Shown: positions 19,613 to 28,917 of the stretch, one piece after another
How the letters are laid out: each line of letters starts with the position of its first letter
Position numbering within the stretch: position 1 is the stretch's first letter
Source of the DNA: Commensalibacter melissae
Lineage (GTDB): Bacteria > Pseudomonadota > Alphaproteobacteria > Acetobacterales > Acetobacteraceae
Direction: 5' to 3'
Assembly (NCBI RefSeq): GCF_009734185.1
Contig: NZ_CP046393.1
Span: 860,501 to 924,500 of the forward strand
DNA length: 64,000 nucleotides
Translations under genes and position numbers: made by a program
The notes under the pieces: generated by a model
What the model was told of the DNA's origin: nothing
The model's database searches: none
The model's input: only the letters and a program-made list of their open reading frames with translations

Positions 19613-20140
19613 ATACGTTAAGGGTTGCAGGCGATAAGTCAATAAGGTGATTTATGGAAACCTCGTGTTACTATTATTACTTATTTTTCTAAAGTTTAAA
19701 ATTATATTAATAAAGCTTTGGAGGTAAAGAACGTCAAGAGCGTTACCCTTTTGCCGTTATTGATGAAAATACAGGGAAAGTTTTGGGTACAACTAGTTTT
19801 TTTTGAAATTGCCCCTGATCTGCGACGTTTGGAAATTGGTTATACATGGTATGTAAAATCTTTTCAAAGAACTCATGTAAACATAAATTGTAAATATTTA
19901 TTGCTAGAATATGCTTTTGAAAAATTGCAAGCCAACACCGTCGGTTTACGAACTGATATTTTTAATTTCAAAAGTCAAAGAGCAATTTAACGGCTTGGTG
20001 CAAAAAAAGATGTAATTCTACGTGCTCATATTCTTAGACAGGATGATACTTTGTGCGATACCATTATTTACACCATAATTTCAAGTGAATGGACAAACGT
20101 CAAAGTATATATATCCGCTTTGTTAAATAAATTATATTAA
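19613..20140 (+). pseudogene. Decayed GNAT (RimJ/RimL-type) N-acetyltransferase
   Basis: Pieces of one GNAT protein can be read in order but in different frames. Near 19613-19680 there is LRVAGDKSI then a stop and FMETS. From about 19729 there is KERQERYPFAVIDENTGK and VLGTTSFF, which hits a TGA because the T-run at 19797-19804 seems one base too long. In another frame it resumes as EIAPDLRRLEIGYTWYVKSFQRTHVN and continues to NFKSQRAI. A TAA at 19988-19990 stands where the family has Glu, and RLGAKKDVILRAHIL...SSEW then runs to a TAA at 20140. At least two frameshifts and two internal stops make a functional protein unlikely. The intact family acetylates protein N-termini or small amines. Confidence 0.85.
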
Positions 20141-20188
20141 TGAATATTCACATATTAGAAGTATTTTAAATTAGATAAAAATAAGTGA

Positions 20189-20223
20189 GAGGCAATATTG
20201 ATATAAGAGTTAAATATTGCCTC
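20189..20223 (-). terminator. Hairpin downstream of the YeaQ-like gene
   Basis: Perfect 11-base arms GAGGCAATATT (20189-20199) and AATATTGCCTC (20213-20223) enclose a 13-base loop, 16 bases past the minus-strand stop. On the minus strand the stem is followed by CACTTATTTTTATC, a loose U-rich tail. It also stands at the end of the plus-strand GNAT pseudogene, so it could serve both directions. Confidence 0.6.
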
Positions 20224-20239
20224 ATGTCAAATAATATTT

Positions 20240-20506
20240 TTAATAACTGGTATTCCCTTTATGTTCCATAATTTTTTTATAAATAAAAAGAATGATAACA
20301 GCTCCTACAATTGAAAATAATATTCCAGCTTTTTCTCCATCACGATAGAAGTGAAGAAGCTCTCCTAACCAAGTTGCCAAAGCGGAACCGGCAATTCCTA
20401 AAAGAACAGTGATAATAAATCCGCCCGGCTGTTTTCCAGGCATAAGTAATTTTGCAATACCACCAATAATAAACCCAACAATAATAGCGCCAATTAAAGA
20501 AAACAT
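20240..20506 (-). CDS. GlsB/YeaQ/YmgE-family small membrane protein
   Basis: The 88-residue protein has three hydrophobic segments and the transglycosylase-associated/GlsB family pattern: GAIIVGFIIGGIAKLLMPGKQPGGFIITVLLGIAGS. These small inner-membrane proteins are often induced by envelope or general stress; their molecular role is unknown. A clear GGGAG ribosome-binding site precedes the ATG. A palindrome at 20525-20546 lies just upstream and could be a control site. The gene is monocistronic. Confidence 0.88.
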   Translation of the reverse strand: MFSLIGAIIVGFIIGGIAKLLMPGKQPGGFIITVLLGIAGSALATWLGELLHFYRDGEKAGILFSIVGAVIILFIYKKIMEHKGNTSY

Positions 20507-20524
20507 AAGTTACTCCCTTGAACA

Positions 20525-20546
20525 AAACTATCTTGTTGTATAGTTT
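20525..20546 (-). repeat. Palindrome upstream of the YeaQ-like gene
   Basis: AAACTAT (20525-20531) and ATAGTTT (20540-20546) form perfect 7-base arms with an 8-base spacer, starting 19 bases before the start codon on the minus strand. It could be an operator or a 5' leader hairpin. No regulator can be named. Confidence 0.35.
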
Positions 20547-20590
20547 AAACGATTTTTTACTAAAACAATAGATTTATTATTTTCTTTTAT

Positions 20591-23416
20591 TTATCCGAAT
20601 GCATGTAATCGATGAATGAGAGCGATTGAAATTTCCCTGACCAAATCGAAATTATATTGCATGGGTTTAAATATTTGACGGTCATCCATTGCATATGCAC
20701 CTTCATTTCTTGGACCTTTTGGTTCATAAAAATATAGATCGGATACATGTTCAGATGCTTGTGGAAAGATATGATTGACGAGCATATGCAAAACCGAGGG
20801 TATTTCCAAACACAAGATTTTAATATCCAAATGTTCTCTGTTATAACCGTTAAATGGAGAGAAATATGGAATCTTGGTTGATAACATCCAGATTTTTTCA
20901 ATCAATGCCAATCGGATAGCATGTAACAAGATTTCCTTATCATCCATGATTGGCGTATTTTTCCAAATTGACAGAAGAATAATATGATCTTTCTGTATGC
21001 GATGAAAAGTTGCCTGGGTACTCGACCAGCAATCCAGCCGTTGCAATCCGTTTGCCAGCGCCATATAGGATTCCTGTATCACAGGATTTTCTTCAGTTGC
21101 AGCCCGATCTAGCCAGATGCCGGGATCAAGCATATAGATTCCAGCTCTCAAGACAGATGCATCGGAGTGCTTAAGGGCATGAAAGGCAAAATCGAGGGAT
21201 TGCCTGAACCGTTTGCTGTTTGTCAACATTTCTTCAAATGTATCGGGGTTGGCCGACATTGCGGTACCCAAACCTTGAAGTACATTAGCACACCAACCCA
21301 ATTGTTGTAGAATTGCATTGTTAGGAATAGCACGCAATTCCCTTGGATGTTTTATATAACTTCTTCCCGCTGCTGTATCATTTTGGCGAACTGCCGGTCT
21401 TGACCCCGTTTGATCAATGAGGGAGGGACCAAATGTGCTTAACAAGGTTCCATATCCCTTATCATTAATCAATTCATTCATGGATGCATTGATCGTTGAA
21501 AAAAAATCTGCATTAAAATCTTTTTCATCATAGATGGGATCATGTTCAACCTTATCAAAATCGTAGATATGCTCTGCTATGATACTGATTGTGGCATTGG
21601 CCAGCAATTGTGTGCCAAAAAGTAAATATCCGTCTCCACCTTGAAAGGCCGTTTCTTGTCTGCTTCGTATACCAAGTTTATGAAAATATTGCTCAGTAAT
21701 TTTTGGGGAAAGATATTCCAGACGATCTTGCATGCTGAATGGATGACCACCACGACCGATACTTTCGCCATGTGTATCGAATAAAATAAGTTGAATATTT
21801 GATAATTGATATTTAGCCAAAAGTTTTGCAATTTTCTTGCGTAATTTTTCAATCTGATATGTGGCTGCAATTTGACCAATAAATCTGCCGGAATCAGAAT
21901 ACCCAAATTGCAGGCATAACTTGCCTGTTTTTTTCAAGTAATTGCGCCAATGCGGTGATCTCAGGGCTTGTTCAATAATCTTGTCGCCATGATTGAGGGC
22001 ATAATCTGTTTCAAATAATGGCGAAATCTCGATATTTTTCTCAATCCCAAATAATCTTGCAAGCCAAAGGGCCATAAGTAATGTAAAACCGCTTTCTGTT
22101 TCCGCAATTAAAAAGCGAATAGGGGTTTTGCTATCAATATGTTTGAATATCTGGGTTAACAGCATCATTAATATGCTTGCCGAGGCCTTTTCAGTTAGCA
22201 AAGCACCGAAATCCACAGGAACAGGGTCAATTTTATCCAATGCTGTATTTATCGTATTAAAAAGTGTTCTTGTATGAGAAGGATTTTCAGGATTACTGGT
22301 TATCCCCAATCGTTGACGGGCCATATTATGAATTTGGGTGGAATTAAGTCTAACATGGGAATGTGAAAGACTTAAACCATGAGTGACAAAACCCGCCTTC
22401 GCGATCAATAAATCAATAATGAAATTATCATCAACATCGTTCATGGCTTGATCAAAAAGAGGAAGAAGCTGATCGGTTGAAAGAATTGATTCATGACGGT
22501 TTTCAATCAATATTCGGGAAAAATTTGAAAATAGATCAGGGTCAGGCTTTAAAGGACAGTTATGGATTTGATCCTTGACATGGTTTAGGGCAATTGCAAT
22601 AGTATTTTTTAATTGGTCGACACCATTTGGGATGTTGTCTAATTGCTGATATAGACGTTCCAATTGTAATTTTTTCATCTGTAGGCGTATGAGTAAACTA
22701 TCCCACCAGCCTATGTCGCTTCGGCCATCCGTATCATATCCTACCCAACTGCTCAGTAAAATTGGACTGGGATTCAGATTGGTCCAATGGTCAGGCCAAT
22801 ATTCCTTCGCAGTCTCAAAAAGGGTATAATTGAATAGATCCAAAGCGTTTCGTCCCCTAATAATAGCATTATTTGCAAGTTGAAGTTCCTCTTTCAAATC
22901 AGGGGGGGCAGATCGTCTGTGAGTCGTAAAAAAGGGAATATCTGTGTCATCATCTATAGGATGACTGGCCATATCTGCCAAGGCTGTGTAAACTGGATTG
23001 GCGAGGGAAAAGGTTGGATGTGCCGTAAAAATTGCGGCGAATTTGATAGTTTCAACTAATTTCTTGAAATTTTCAAAACTTGTTTCCTTATTTTTTTCGT
23101 TTGCGTAATCGGATTGCTGGATCAATTTTTTTATGACGGTTTCGATACGTTGCCGAATATTATCTTTAGTGGGATTGTAAAGGTATTTTTGCAGATGTTT
23201 GGCATGTGACAAAAAAGCGGAATCTCTCAATTTCTGGATTATTTCTTTGAGATTTTCTGTAGTAAGATCATTTGACTCTAATTTTTGGTTAATTTTCTGT
23301 GCTAAGGTCAGGACAGGATTTTCTGTTGGTTGGTGATCTTTTTTTGATCTCAATTGATTGGTTAACTGTAGCAGCTCATCAAGTATCTGGGAAGAGGAGT
23401 TCGTTGATTCCGTCAT
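20591..23416 (-). CDS. Phosphoenolpyruvate carboxylase homologue, divergent active site
   Basis: The 941-residue protein is homologous to PEP carboxylase (PEP plus bicarbonate to oxaloacetate, an anaplerotic step). Kept relative to E. coli Ppc are H133 in FTAHPTF, R356 in SHVRL, the Mg ligands E469 (PLFET) and D508 (GYSDS), R555 in IGRGG, R673 and R677 in GSRPAVR, R695 in LRAIP and the terminal Gly. Changed are the Glu after TAHPT (F136), the Lys of SDSxK (R511), the His and Arg of FHGRGG (D547 and H549, in FDTHGES), and the QGEMIRFKYG segment (QGGDGYLLFG). The fold assignment is firm, but ordinary carboxylase activity is uncertain. The alignment was made by eye from memory of the E. coli sequence. 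Confidence 0.85.
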   Translation of the reverse strand: MTESTNSSSQILDELLQLTNQLRSKKDHQPTENPVLTLAQKINQKLESNDLTTENLKEIIQKLRDSAFLSHAKHLQKYLYNPTKDNIRQRIETVIKKLIQQSDYANEKNKETSFENFKKLVETIKFAAIFTAHPTFSLANPVYTALADMASHPIDDDTDIPFFTTHRRSAPPDLKEELQLANNAIIRGRNALDLFNYTLFETAKEYWPDHWTNLNPSPILLSSWVGYDTDGRSDIGWWDSLLIRLQMKKLQLERLYQQLDNIPNGVDQLKNTIAIALNHVKDQIHNCPLKPDPDLFSNFSRILIENRHESILSTDQLLPLFDQAMNDVDDNFIIDLLIAKAGFVTHGLSLSHSHVRLNSTQIHNMARQRLGITSNPENPSHTRTLFNTINTALDKIDPVPVDFGALLTEKASASILMMLLTQIFKHIDSKTPIRFLIAETESGFTLLMALWLARLFGIEKNIEISPLFETDYALNHGDKIIEQALRSPHWRNYLKKTGKLCLQFGYSDSGRFIGQIAATYQIEKLRKKIAKLLAKYQLSNIQLILFDTHGESIGRGGHPFSMQDRLEYLSPKITEQYFHKLGIRSRQETAFQGGDGYLLFGTQLLANATISIIAEHIYDFDKVEHDPIYDEKDFNADFFSTINASMNELINDKGYGTLLSTFGPSLIDQTGSRPAVRQNDTAAGRSYIKHPRELRAIPNNAILQQLGWCANVLQGLGTAMSANPDTFEEMLTNSKRFRQSLDFAFHALKHSDASVLRAGIYMLDPGIWLDRAATEENPVIQESYMALANGLQRLDCWSSTQATFHRIQKDHIILLSIWKNTPIMDDKEILLHAIRLALIEKIWMLSTKIPYFSPFNGYNREHLDIKILCLEIPSVLHMLVNHIFPQASEHVSDLYFYEPKGPRNEGAYAMDDRQIFKPMQYNFDLVREISIALIHRLHAFG

Positions 23417-23530
23417 GATCCAAAATTATCCATTACTAGTTTCATATAATTAAATCTGTTTTAATATGATTAATTATTATAAAGAGAAATAAAAGGTATA
23501 AATTCACGATAACAATAATTACACGAAAAA

Positions 23531-24826
23531 ATGTTGAAGGCGATGAATAAAGTTTCAAGTTCGGATGACCACGTAAAAATAATTTTCCTACGCTATCATC
23601 GATTGGCAACTTTTTTGCTGTTAATCATGGGATGTATAACTTTATTAGGCTATTATCTGACGACTTATACAGAAATCAAACATAATTTCTGGGTTGAATT
23701 GATTTTGGCTGGTAGCCAGGCTGGATTTATTGGTGGATGTGCTGATTGGTTTGCGGTGACAGCATTATTTCGACATCCCATGGGTTTGCCCATTCCTCAT
23801 ACCGCAATTCTACCAAAACAAAAAAAACGTCTAGGATACGGGTTGGGATGGTTTATAGCTCAGTATATTTTTACTGAGAAAGACATCACACTTATTTTGA
23901 AAAAAATGGATCTTCCAAGTTTTTTGGGAAAATATTTGGACAAAACAGAGAATATTGAATATCTGAGCAGTATTTTGTTGAAATCTCTTCCTGATTTTCT
24001 TGATCGGATTGAAGATGGTCGGATCAGCAACTTAATAACAAAAATTATAAATCGTCTTTTGAGTGGAGAATCAATCTCACCTTTTATCGGTAGAATCATA
24101 AGAACAATGCTTGATATCGATCAGCATCAAGACATAATTTCATTCATTTTGGAAATTCTTAAGAAAACGCTTAAAGAAAAGGAATCAAGCCTCAGGGAAA
24201 TGATTCATAGTCGAGTGGAAGAACAGGGTGGTCGTTTTCTGGGATGGATGATCGGTGATTCAATTGCGACAAAAGTTTTGGTCGCTGTAAATAAGGAAAT
24301 GGATCGGATAGATCCACATAATGATGCTGTAAGAGAAAAAATCGGCCAGTGGATAAAGGATGAAATTGATAAAATTGAGAATGACCCTGAACGTGTCAAA
24401 AATATATCTGAAGCTTTTAGACAAATTGTAAATCATGAAAGTATACAGGAATGGCGTGAAAATCTTTGGAAAAAAATTAGAAAATTTATTCACGATGATG
24501 CCAGGAATGAGGATGGATGGTTTAGGAACGTGATTATTGATTCAATTCATTATTTTTCTGAACTGCTACAAAAAGATCCTAAAATCAGAAAAAAAATAAA
24601 CAAGGCGATATTGAAACTTATTTCAAGATCATTACCAAATTTTAAGGAAGGGTTGATCCGTTTTACTGAAACTGCTGTTTCGCAATGGGACAGTCAAGCG
24701 TTGGTTGATCGACTTGAATGTCGAATAGGCAAGGATTTGCAATATATACGGATAAATGGTTCTATTGTAGGTTTTTCAATCGGAATAATCTTTTTTTTAT
24801 TTGTTAAACTGTTTTTTAATCCTTAA
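23531..24826 (+). CDS. DUF445 family membrane protein
   Basis: The 431-residue protein has a transmembrane segment near residues 22-45, the family motif GSQAGFIGGCADWFAVTALFRHPMGLPIPHTAI, a long alpha-helical middle with the repeated pattern around ILPKQKKRLGYGLGWFIAQ, and a C-terminal transmembrane helix (about 408-428). DUF445/YjiN proteins are anchored at both ends to the inner membrane; their function is not established. The start used is an ATG at 23531, and an ATG four codons later is equally possible. It is divergent from the PEPC homologue. Confidence 0.88.
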   Translation: MLKAMNKVSSSDDHVKIIFLRYHRLATFLLLIMGCITLLGYYLTTYTEIKHNFWVELILAGSQAGFIGGCADWFAVTALFRHPMGLPIPHTAILPKQKKRLGYGLGWFIAQYIFTEKDITLILKKMDLPSFLGKYLDKTENIEYLSSILLKSLPDFLDRIEDGRISNLITKIINRLLSGESISPFIGRIIRTMLDIDQHQDIISFILEILKKTLKEKESSLREMIHSRVEEQGGRFLGWMIGDSIATKVLVAVNKEMDRIDPHNDAVREKIGQWIKDEIDKIENDPERVKNISEAFRQIVNHESIQEWRENLWKKIRKFIHDDARNEDGWFRNVIIDSIHYFSELLQKDPKIRKKINKAILKLISRSLPNFKEGLIRFTETAVSQWDSQALVDRLECRIGKDLQYIRINGSIVGFSIGIIFFLFVKLFFNP

Positions 24827-24874
24827 ACTGTTGTATTATAAAAAAATAAAAAAAACTTTTAAATCGATAAAAAT

Positions 24875-24897
24875 GGACTTATATAGTCCTATATAAT
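24875..24897 (+). promoter_or_regulatory. suf operon promoter with palindromic operator
   Basis: GGACT-TATAT-AGTCC (24875-24889) is a perfect palindrome immediately followed by TATAAT at 24892-24897, a consensus -10. The palindrome fills the spacer where RNA polymerase would sit between -35 and -10, and no good -35 is seen. The Rrf2-family gene starts 28 bases after the -10. Autoregulation by this Rrf2 protein is the simplest reading, but it is an inference. Confidence 0.6.
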
Positions 24898-24925
24898 ATG
24901 TTTTATTTGATCGAATTGATAAATT

Positions 24926-25348
24926 ATGTTGAAACTATCCAAACTTATTGATTATGCAACGATTATTATCATAAGTCTTGATCAATATAAAACTGTTGTC
25001 TCTTCATCCACACTTGCTGCGAGAACACATATTCCTGAACCTACTGTGGCCAAGATACTGAAAATGCTGACCAGGGCTTCCTTGACAAAATCTTCGCGAG
25101 GACCGGGAAGTGGATATTATCTATTGAATGAGCTTAGTGAAATTTCTCTTGCTACGGTTGTTAGAATTATTGAGGGACCCATTAAGTTGGTTGATTGTAA
25201 AAAGGATGATTGTCGTATTGAGAATGAAGAGTGTATTTTATATGGAAAATGGGAAATATTGAATTATCAAATAAAAAATGTTTTTGAAACTTTAACTTTG
25301 GCAGATTTAAAAAAGAGTTCTGCCAGATTTGACTTAAATAAGAATTAA
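24926..25348 (+). CDS. Rrf2-family regulator of the SUF system
   Basis: The 140-residue protein has an Rrf2 winged helix-turn-helix (residues 1-65, with [20 protein letters not shown] and [12 protein letters not shown]) and three cysteines arranged C-x4-C-x6-C near residues 91-103 ([15 protein letters not shown]). This Cys layout binds a [2Fe-2S] cluster in IscR-type regulators, which sense cell Fe-S status. It is the first gene of the suf operon, 38 bases before sufB, and a palindrome overlaps its promoter. It most likely represses or tunes the operon in response to Fe-S demand. Confidence 0.92.
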   Translation: MLKLSKLIDYATIIIISLDQYKTVVSSSTLAARTHIPEPTVAKILKMLTRASLTKSSRGPGSGYYLLNELSEISLATVVRIIEGPIKLVDCKKDDCRIENEECILYGKWEILNYQIKNVFETLTLADLKKSSARFDLNKN

Positions 25349-25386
25349 CAAATTCAAGAAACAAACATTTAGAAACAGAGCATATT

Positions 25387-26874
25387 ATGAATAAACATGT
25401 CCAAGATGAGGCCTTGTTGAAGCAGCTTAAGACAGATACCTACAAGTGGGGGTTCGAAACGTATATTGAAATGGATATCCTACCCAAGGGACTTGATGAA
25501 AATGTTATCCGTTCAATTTCTGCTCGCAAGAATGAGCCTGATTGGATGCTGGAATGGCGTTTGAAAGCCTATCGGATGTGGATGACCATGGAGGCTCCAA
25601 CATGGGGTAAGTTCAAACATCCTGAAATTGATTTCCAGGACTTGCATTATTATGCAGCGCCAAAAAAGAAAAAAGGACCAAAGTCTCTGGATGAGGTCGA
25701 TCCCGAATTATTAAAAACATATGCTAAATTGGGTATACCCTTAAAAGAACAGGAAATTTTGGCGGGGGTTGAAAAACCGGAAAATGGAGAGACTGTACCT
25801 GTTGCTATTGATGCAGTTTTTGATAGTGTCTCTGTTGCAACGACGTTTAAAGAAACTCTTGCGAAAGCGGGAGTGATTTTTTGTCCAATTTCAGAAGCTA
25901 TACAATCTTATCCAGATTTGGTTAAAAAATATCTTGGTAGTGTGGTACCACAGGGAGATAATTTTTATTCAGCCTTGAATTCCGCTGTTTTTACGGATGG
26001 TTCATTTGTATATGTTCCGAAAGGTGTGAAATGCCCTATGGAACTTTCAACCTATTTTCGTATAAATGCAAAAAATACCGGACAATTTGAACGTACGCTC
26101 ATTATTGCTGATGATGCTTCTACCGTATCATATTTGGAGGGATGCACAGCTCCTCAACGGGATGAAAATCAATTGCATGCTGCTGTTGTAGAACTTGTGG
26201 CCATGAGTGAGGCTTTTATAAAATATTCCACAGTTCAAAATTGGTATCCGGGTGATAAAAATGGTAAGGGGGGAATTTACAATTTTGTAACCAAGCGTGG
26301 TGCTTGCCGTGGTGTACGATCACGTATCTCATGGACACAGGTTGAAACCGGATCGGCAATTACCTGGAAATATCCTTCCTGTATTTTACAAGGGGAAGGA
26401 TCAATCGGGGAATTTTATTCTGTAGCCGTAACAAATGGGTATCAGCAAGCTGATACCGGTACAAAAATGATTCATATAGGAGCCAATTCACGTTCCACCA
26501 TTTTGGCAAAAACCATTAGTGCAGGAAAATCTGACAGTACATATCGTGGATTGGTTAGAATGATGCCAAAAGCCCGAAACAGTCGCAATTTCACTGAATG
26601 TGACAGTTTACTGATCGGAAATAATTGCGGTGCACATACAGTTCCCTATATTGAAAGTAAAAATAGTTCCGCCAAAATTGAACATGAAGCAACAACTTCG
26701 AAGATTTCCGAAGAACAGTTATTTTACTGTCAACAGCGTGGATTAACCAAGGAAGCGGCAATCGGATTAATTGTGAACGGGTTTTGTAAAGATGTTTTAA
26801 AAGAGCTTCCAATGGAATTCGCTGTAGAAGCGCAACAGCTTTTACAGATAAGTCTTGAAGGAAGTGTGGGTTAG
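25387..26874 (+). CDS. sufB: Fe-S cluster scaffold component SufB
   Basis: SufB is the scaffold subunit of the SufBC2D complex, where Fe-S clusters are assembled. The 495-residue protein has the SufB N-terminus ([19 protein letters not shown]), the beta-helix core with [19 protein letters not shown] and [21 protein letters not shown], and the C-terminal [21 protein letters not shown]. Length is normal. It is followed after eight bases by sufC. C-terminal cysteines such as those in [11 protein letters not shown] are retained for cluster or sulfur binding. Confidence 0.97.
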   Translation: MNKHVQDEALLKQLKTDTYKWGFETYIEMDILPKGLDENVIRSISARKNEPDWMLEWRLKAYRMWMTMEAPTWGKFKHPEIDFQDLHYYAAPKKKKGPKSLDEVDPELLKTYAKLGIPLKEQEILAGVEKPENGETVPVAIDAVFDSVSVATTFKETLAKAGVIFCPISEAIQSYPDLVKKYLGSVVPQGDNFYSALNSAVFTDGSFVYVPKGVKCPMELSTYFRINAKNTGQFERTLIIADDASTVSYLEGCTAPQRDENQLHAAVVELVAMSEAFIKYSTVQNWYPGDKNGKGGIYNFVTKRGACRGVRSRISWTQVETGSAITWKYPSCILQGEGSIGEFYSVAVTNGYQQADTGTKMIHIGANSRSTILAKTISAGKSDSTYRGLVRMMPKARNSRNFTECDSLLIGNNCGAHTVPYIESKNSSAKIEHEATTSKISEEQLFYCQQRGLTKEAAIGLIVNGFCKDVLKELPMEFAVEAQQLLQISLEGSVG

Positions 26875-26882
26875 TTTAAACT

Positions 26883-27665
26883 ATGAATATGTTATTAGAA
26901 ATAAAAAATTTACATGCATCCGTTATTGATGACACTGTTGAAAATGGATCAAAGCAAATTTTAAAAGGTGTCAATTTATCAATTCCCGCTGGTGAAACTC
27001 ATGTTATTATGGGACCTAACGGTTCTGGTAAGTCAACGCTTTCCTATGTCTTGTCTGGTCATCCCAGTTATAAAGTGACATCTGGTCAGGTATGGTTTAA
27101 AGGGGAGAATCTTCTGGAAATGTCTCCTGATGATAGAGCCGTGGCGGGATTGTTTCTTGCCTTTCAGTCTCCCGTGGAGCTGCCTGGGGTCAATAATGCA
27201 AATTTTTTACGTACAGCAACCAATTCCGTTCGTAAGGCGCGAGGACAGGAAGAACTTGACGCGGTGTCATTTCTTAAACTGGCCCGTCAGTTGGCAAAAA
27301 AGCTTTCATTTCCAACAGACATGCTTAAACGCAATGTAAATGTCGGTTTTTCTGGAGGTGAGAAAAAACGAAATGAGGTTCTGCAAATGTCCTTACTGCA
27401 ACCATCTTTTGCAATATTGGATGAAACTGACAGTGGGTTAGATATTGACGCGCTGCGTATTGTCGCAGAAGGAGTTAATACTCTTCAATCTTCAGATTTT
27501 TCCTCTTTAATTATCACTCATCATCAGCGTTTATTGGATTATATCAAGCCTGATTATATCCATATTTTAGCAAGAGGTCGCATTATCCATACTGGAGGGG
27601 CTGATTTGTCACTTCAGCTTGAAAAAGAAGGTTACGGACGGTTTTTGGATGAAATTGATGAATAA
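26883..27665 (+). CDS. sufC: Fe-S assembly ATPase SufC
   Basis: SufC is the ABC-type ATPase whose ATP hydrolysis changes the SufBC2D complex so that clusters can be built. The 260-residue protein has Walker A GPNGSGKSTLSYVLSG, the Q loop in LFLAFQSPVELPGV, the signature-type FSGGEKKRNEVLQM, Walker B FAILDETDSGLD and the switch His in LIITHHQRLL. It is soluble with no membrane domain. An ATG two codons inside is an alternative start. The stop overlaps the proposed sufD start. Confidence 0.97.
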   Translation: MNMLLEIKNLHASVIDDTVENGSKQILKGVNLSIPAGETHVIMGPNGSGKSTLSYVLSGHPSYKVTSGQVWFKGENLLEMSPDDRAVAGLFLAFQSPVELPGVNNANFLRTATNSVRKARGQEELDAVSFLKLARQLAKKLSFPTDMLKRNVNVGFSGGEKKRNEVLQMSLLQPSFAILDETDSGLDIDALRIVAEGVNTLQSSDFSSLIITHHQRLLDYIKPDYIHILARGRIIHTGGADLSLQLEKEGYGRFLDEIDE

Positions 27666-28914
27666 TGTCACCGCGATGAACAAGCGTGAAAATTGGTTGG
27701 AAATATTAAATAGGTTGTCTTTATCTGAATATTTACAAGACAAGAGAAATATTGTTGATAAATTGCTGACTCTTCAATTCCCGACACGTAAAACTGAAGC
27801 TTGGAAATACAGCGATTTGAAATGGTTGCAAAAAACAGATTTTTCGCGTGATTTTGTTATTGATGAAGCGTTTGTTCATAGGGCCTTAGAAGAAATATTA
27901 ACCGTAGATTTGCTAAATTTACCTAGAATAATCACCTATAATGGTCAATATCTAGAGACTTTTTCAACAATTAGTCTTCATTCAAACGAATTTTCTTTAA
28001 ATAAGAATTTCAAAAGTGATTGGTCAATTCCGAACGATGATTTTTTGACGGCATTGAACAAAGTTGTTGAAAATCCCGTTTTGCAATTTAATTGTAATAA
28101 AAATTTCAATGATCAGACAATTTTATGTATTAATCTAGGAAAAGCTGAAACAACTGAAAAACTGTGTTTTTCACCAAAGTATTCATTTTATATTGAGAAA
28201 GAAAATAAATGTTCTGTAATTGAAATAAATTATGGAAAAGGTGTTTATTTTGCAAATTCCGTTTATGAAATAGAACTGGGAAGAAAGTCTAAACTAAACT
28301 ATACCATTATTAACCATACATTATCAGAAAGCTATAATTGTTCTAGTAATTATGTTAAATTGTCTGATCATGCATGTTATCAGCAATTTTTGTTAAATAA
28401 AGCTTCCAGATTTTCACGTTATGAACTGAATATTGATTTGGTCGGAGAATGGAGTAAGGCAGATTTTGATGCTGTCCAGATTTTGTCAGGTCAACAGCAT
28501 GCCGATATTGCATCAAAAGTGGTTCATAGTGTTCCACATTGTCAATCCAATCAGAATGTTAAAAATATCCTGTCTGATAATAGTCATGGGGTTTATCAGG
28601 GCAAGGTGCTAGTCAATCGTTTAGCCCAGAAAACGGATGCACAGCAGCAAAACCAGGCCCTATTATTGTCAGATAAAGCGGAAATAGATACTAAACCTGA
28701 GCTTGAAATCTATGCAGATGATGTTAAATGTTCCCATGGTGCAGCAATAGGGGCATTGGACCAAGAACAATTGTTTTTTTTAATGTCTCGTGGAATTTCT
28801 TATGAATTGGCCAGAGAAATGTTGATTAATGCATTTGTTAACGAGTCTATTGAAAAGATCGAAGATACCCTATTGCAGAATTTATTATATTATTACGTAA
28901 CCGCCTCAACTTGA
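27658..28914 (+). CDS. sufD: Fe-S assembly protein SufD
   Basis: SufD is the SufB paralogue of the SufBC2D scaffold and is needed for iron acquisition. The protein shows the N-terminal FPTRKTEAWKYSDLKWL motif and the C-terminal beta-helix end KPELEIYADDVKCSHGAAIGALDQEQLFFLMSRGI, both typical of SufD. The ATG at 27658 overlaps the sufC stop by eight bases; another ATG lies at 27676, and a longer reading from 27619 would lie inside sufC. The middle of the protein is more AT-rich and less conserved than the ends, as usual for SufD. Confidence 0.94.
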   Translation: MNNVTAMNKRENWLEILNRLSLSEYLQDKRNIVDKLLTLQFPTRKTEAWKYSDLKWLQKTDFSRDFVIDEAFVHRALEEILTVDLLNLPRIITYNGQYLETFSTISLHSNEFSLNKNFKSDWSIPNDDFLTALNKVVENPVLQFNCNKNFNDQTILCINLGKAETTEKLCFSPKYSFYIEKENKCSVIEINYGKGVYFANSVYEIELGRKSKLNYTIINHTLSESYNCSSNYVKLSDHACYQQFLLNKASRFSRYELNIDLVGEWSKADFDAVQILSGQQHADIASKVVHSVPHCQSNQNVKNILSDNSHGVYQGKVLVNRLAQKTDAQQQNQALLLSDKAEIDTKPELEIYADDVKCSHGAAIGALDQEQLFFLMSRGISYELAREMLINAFVNESIEKIEDTLLQNLLYYYVTAST

Positions 28915-28917
28915 AAA

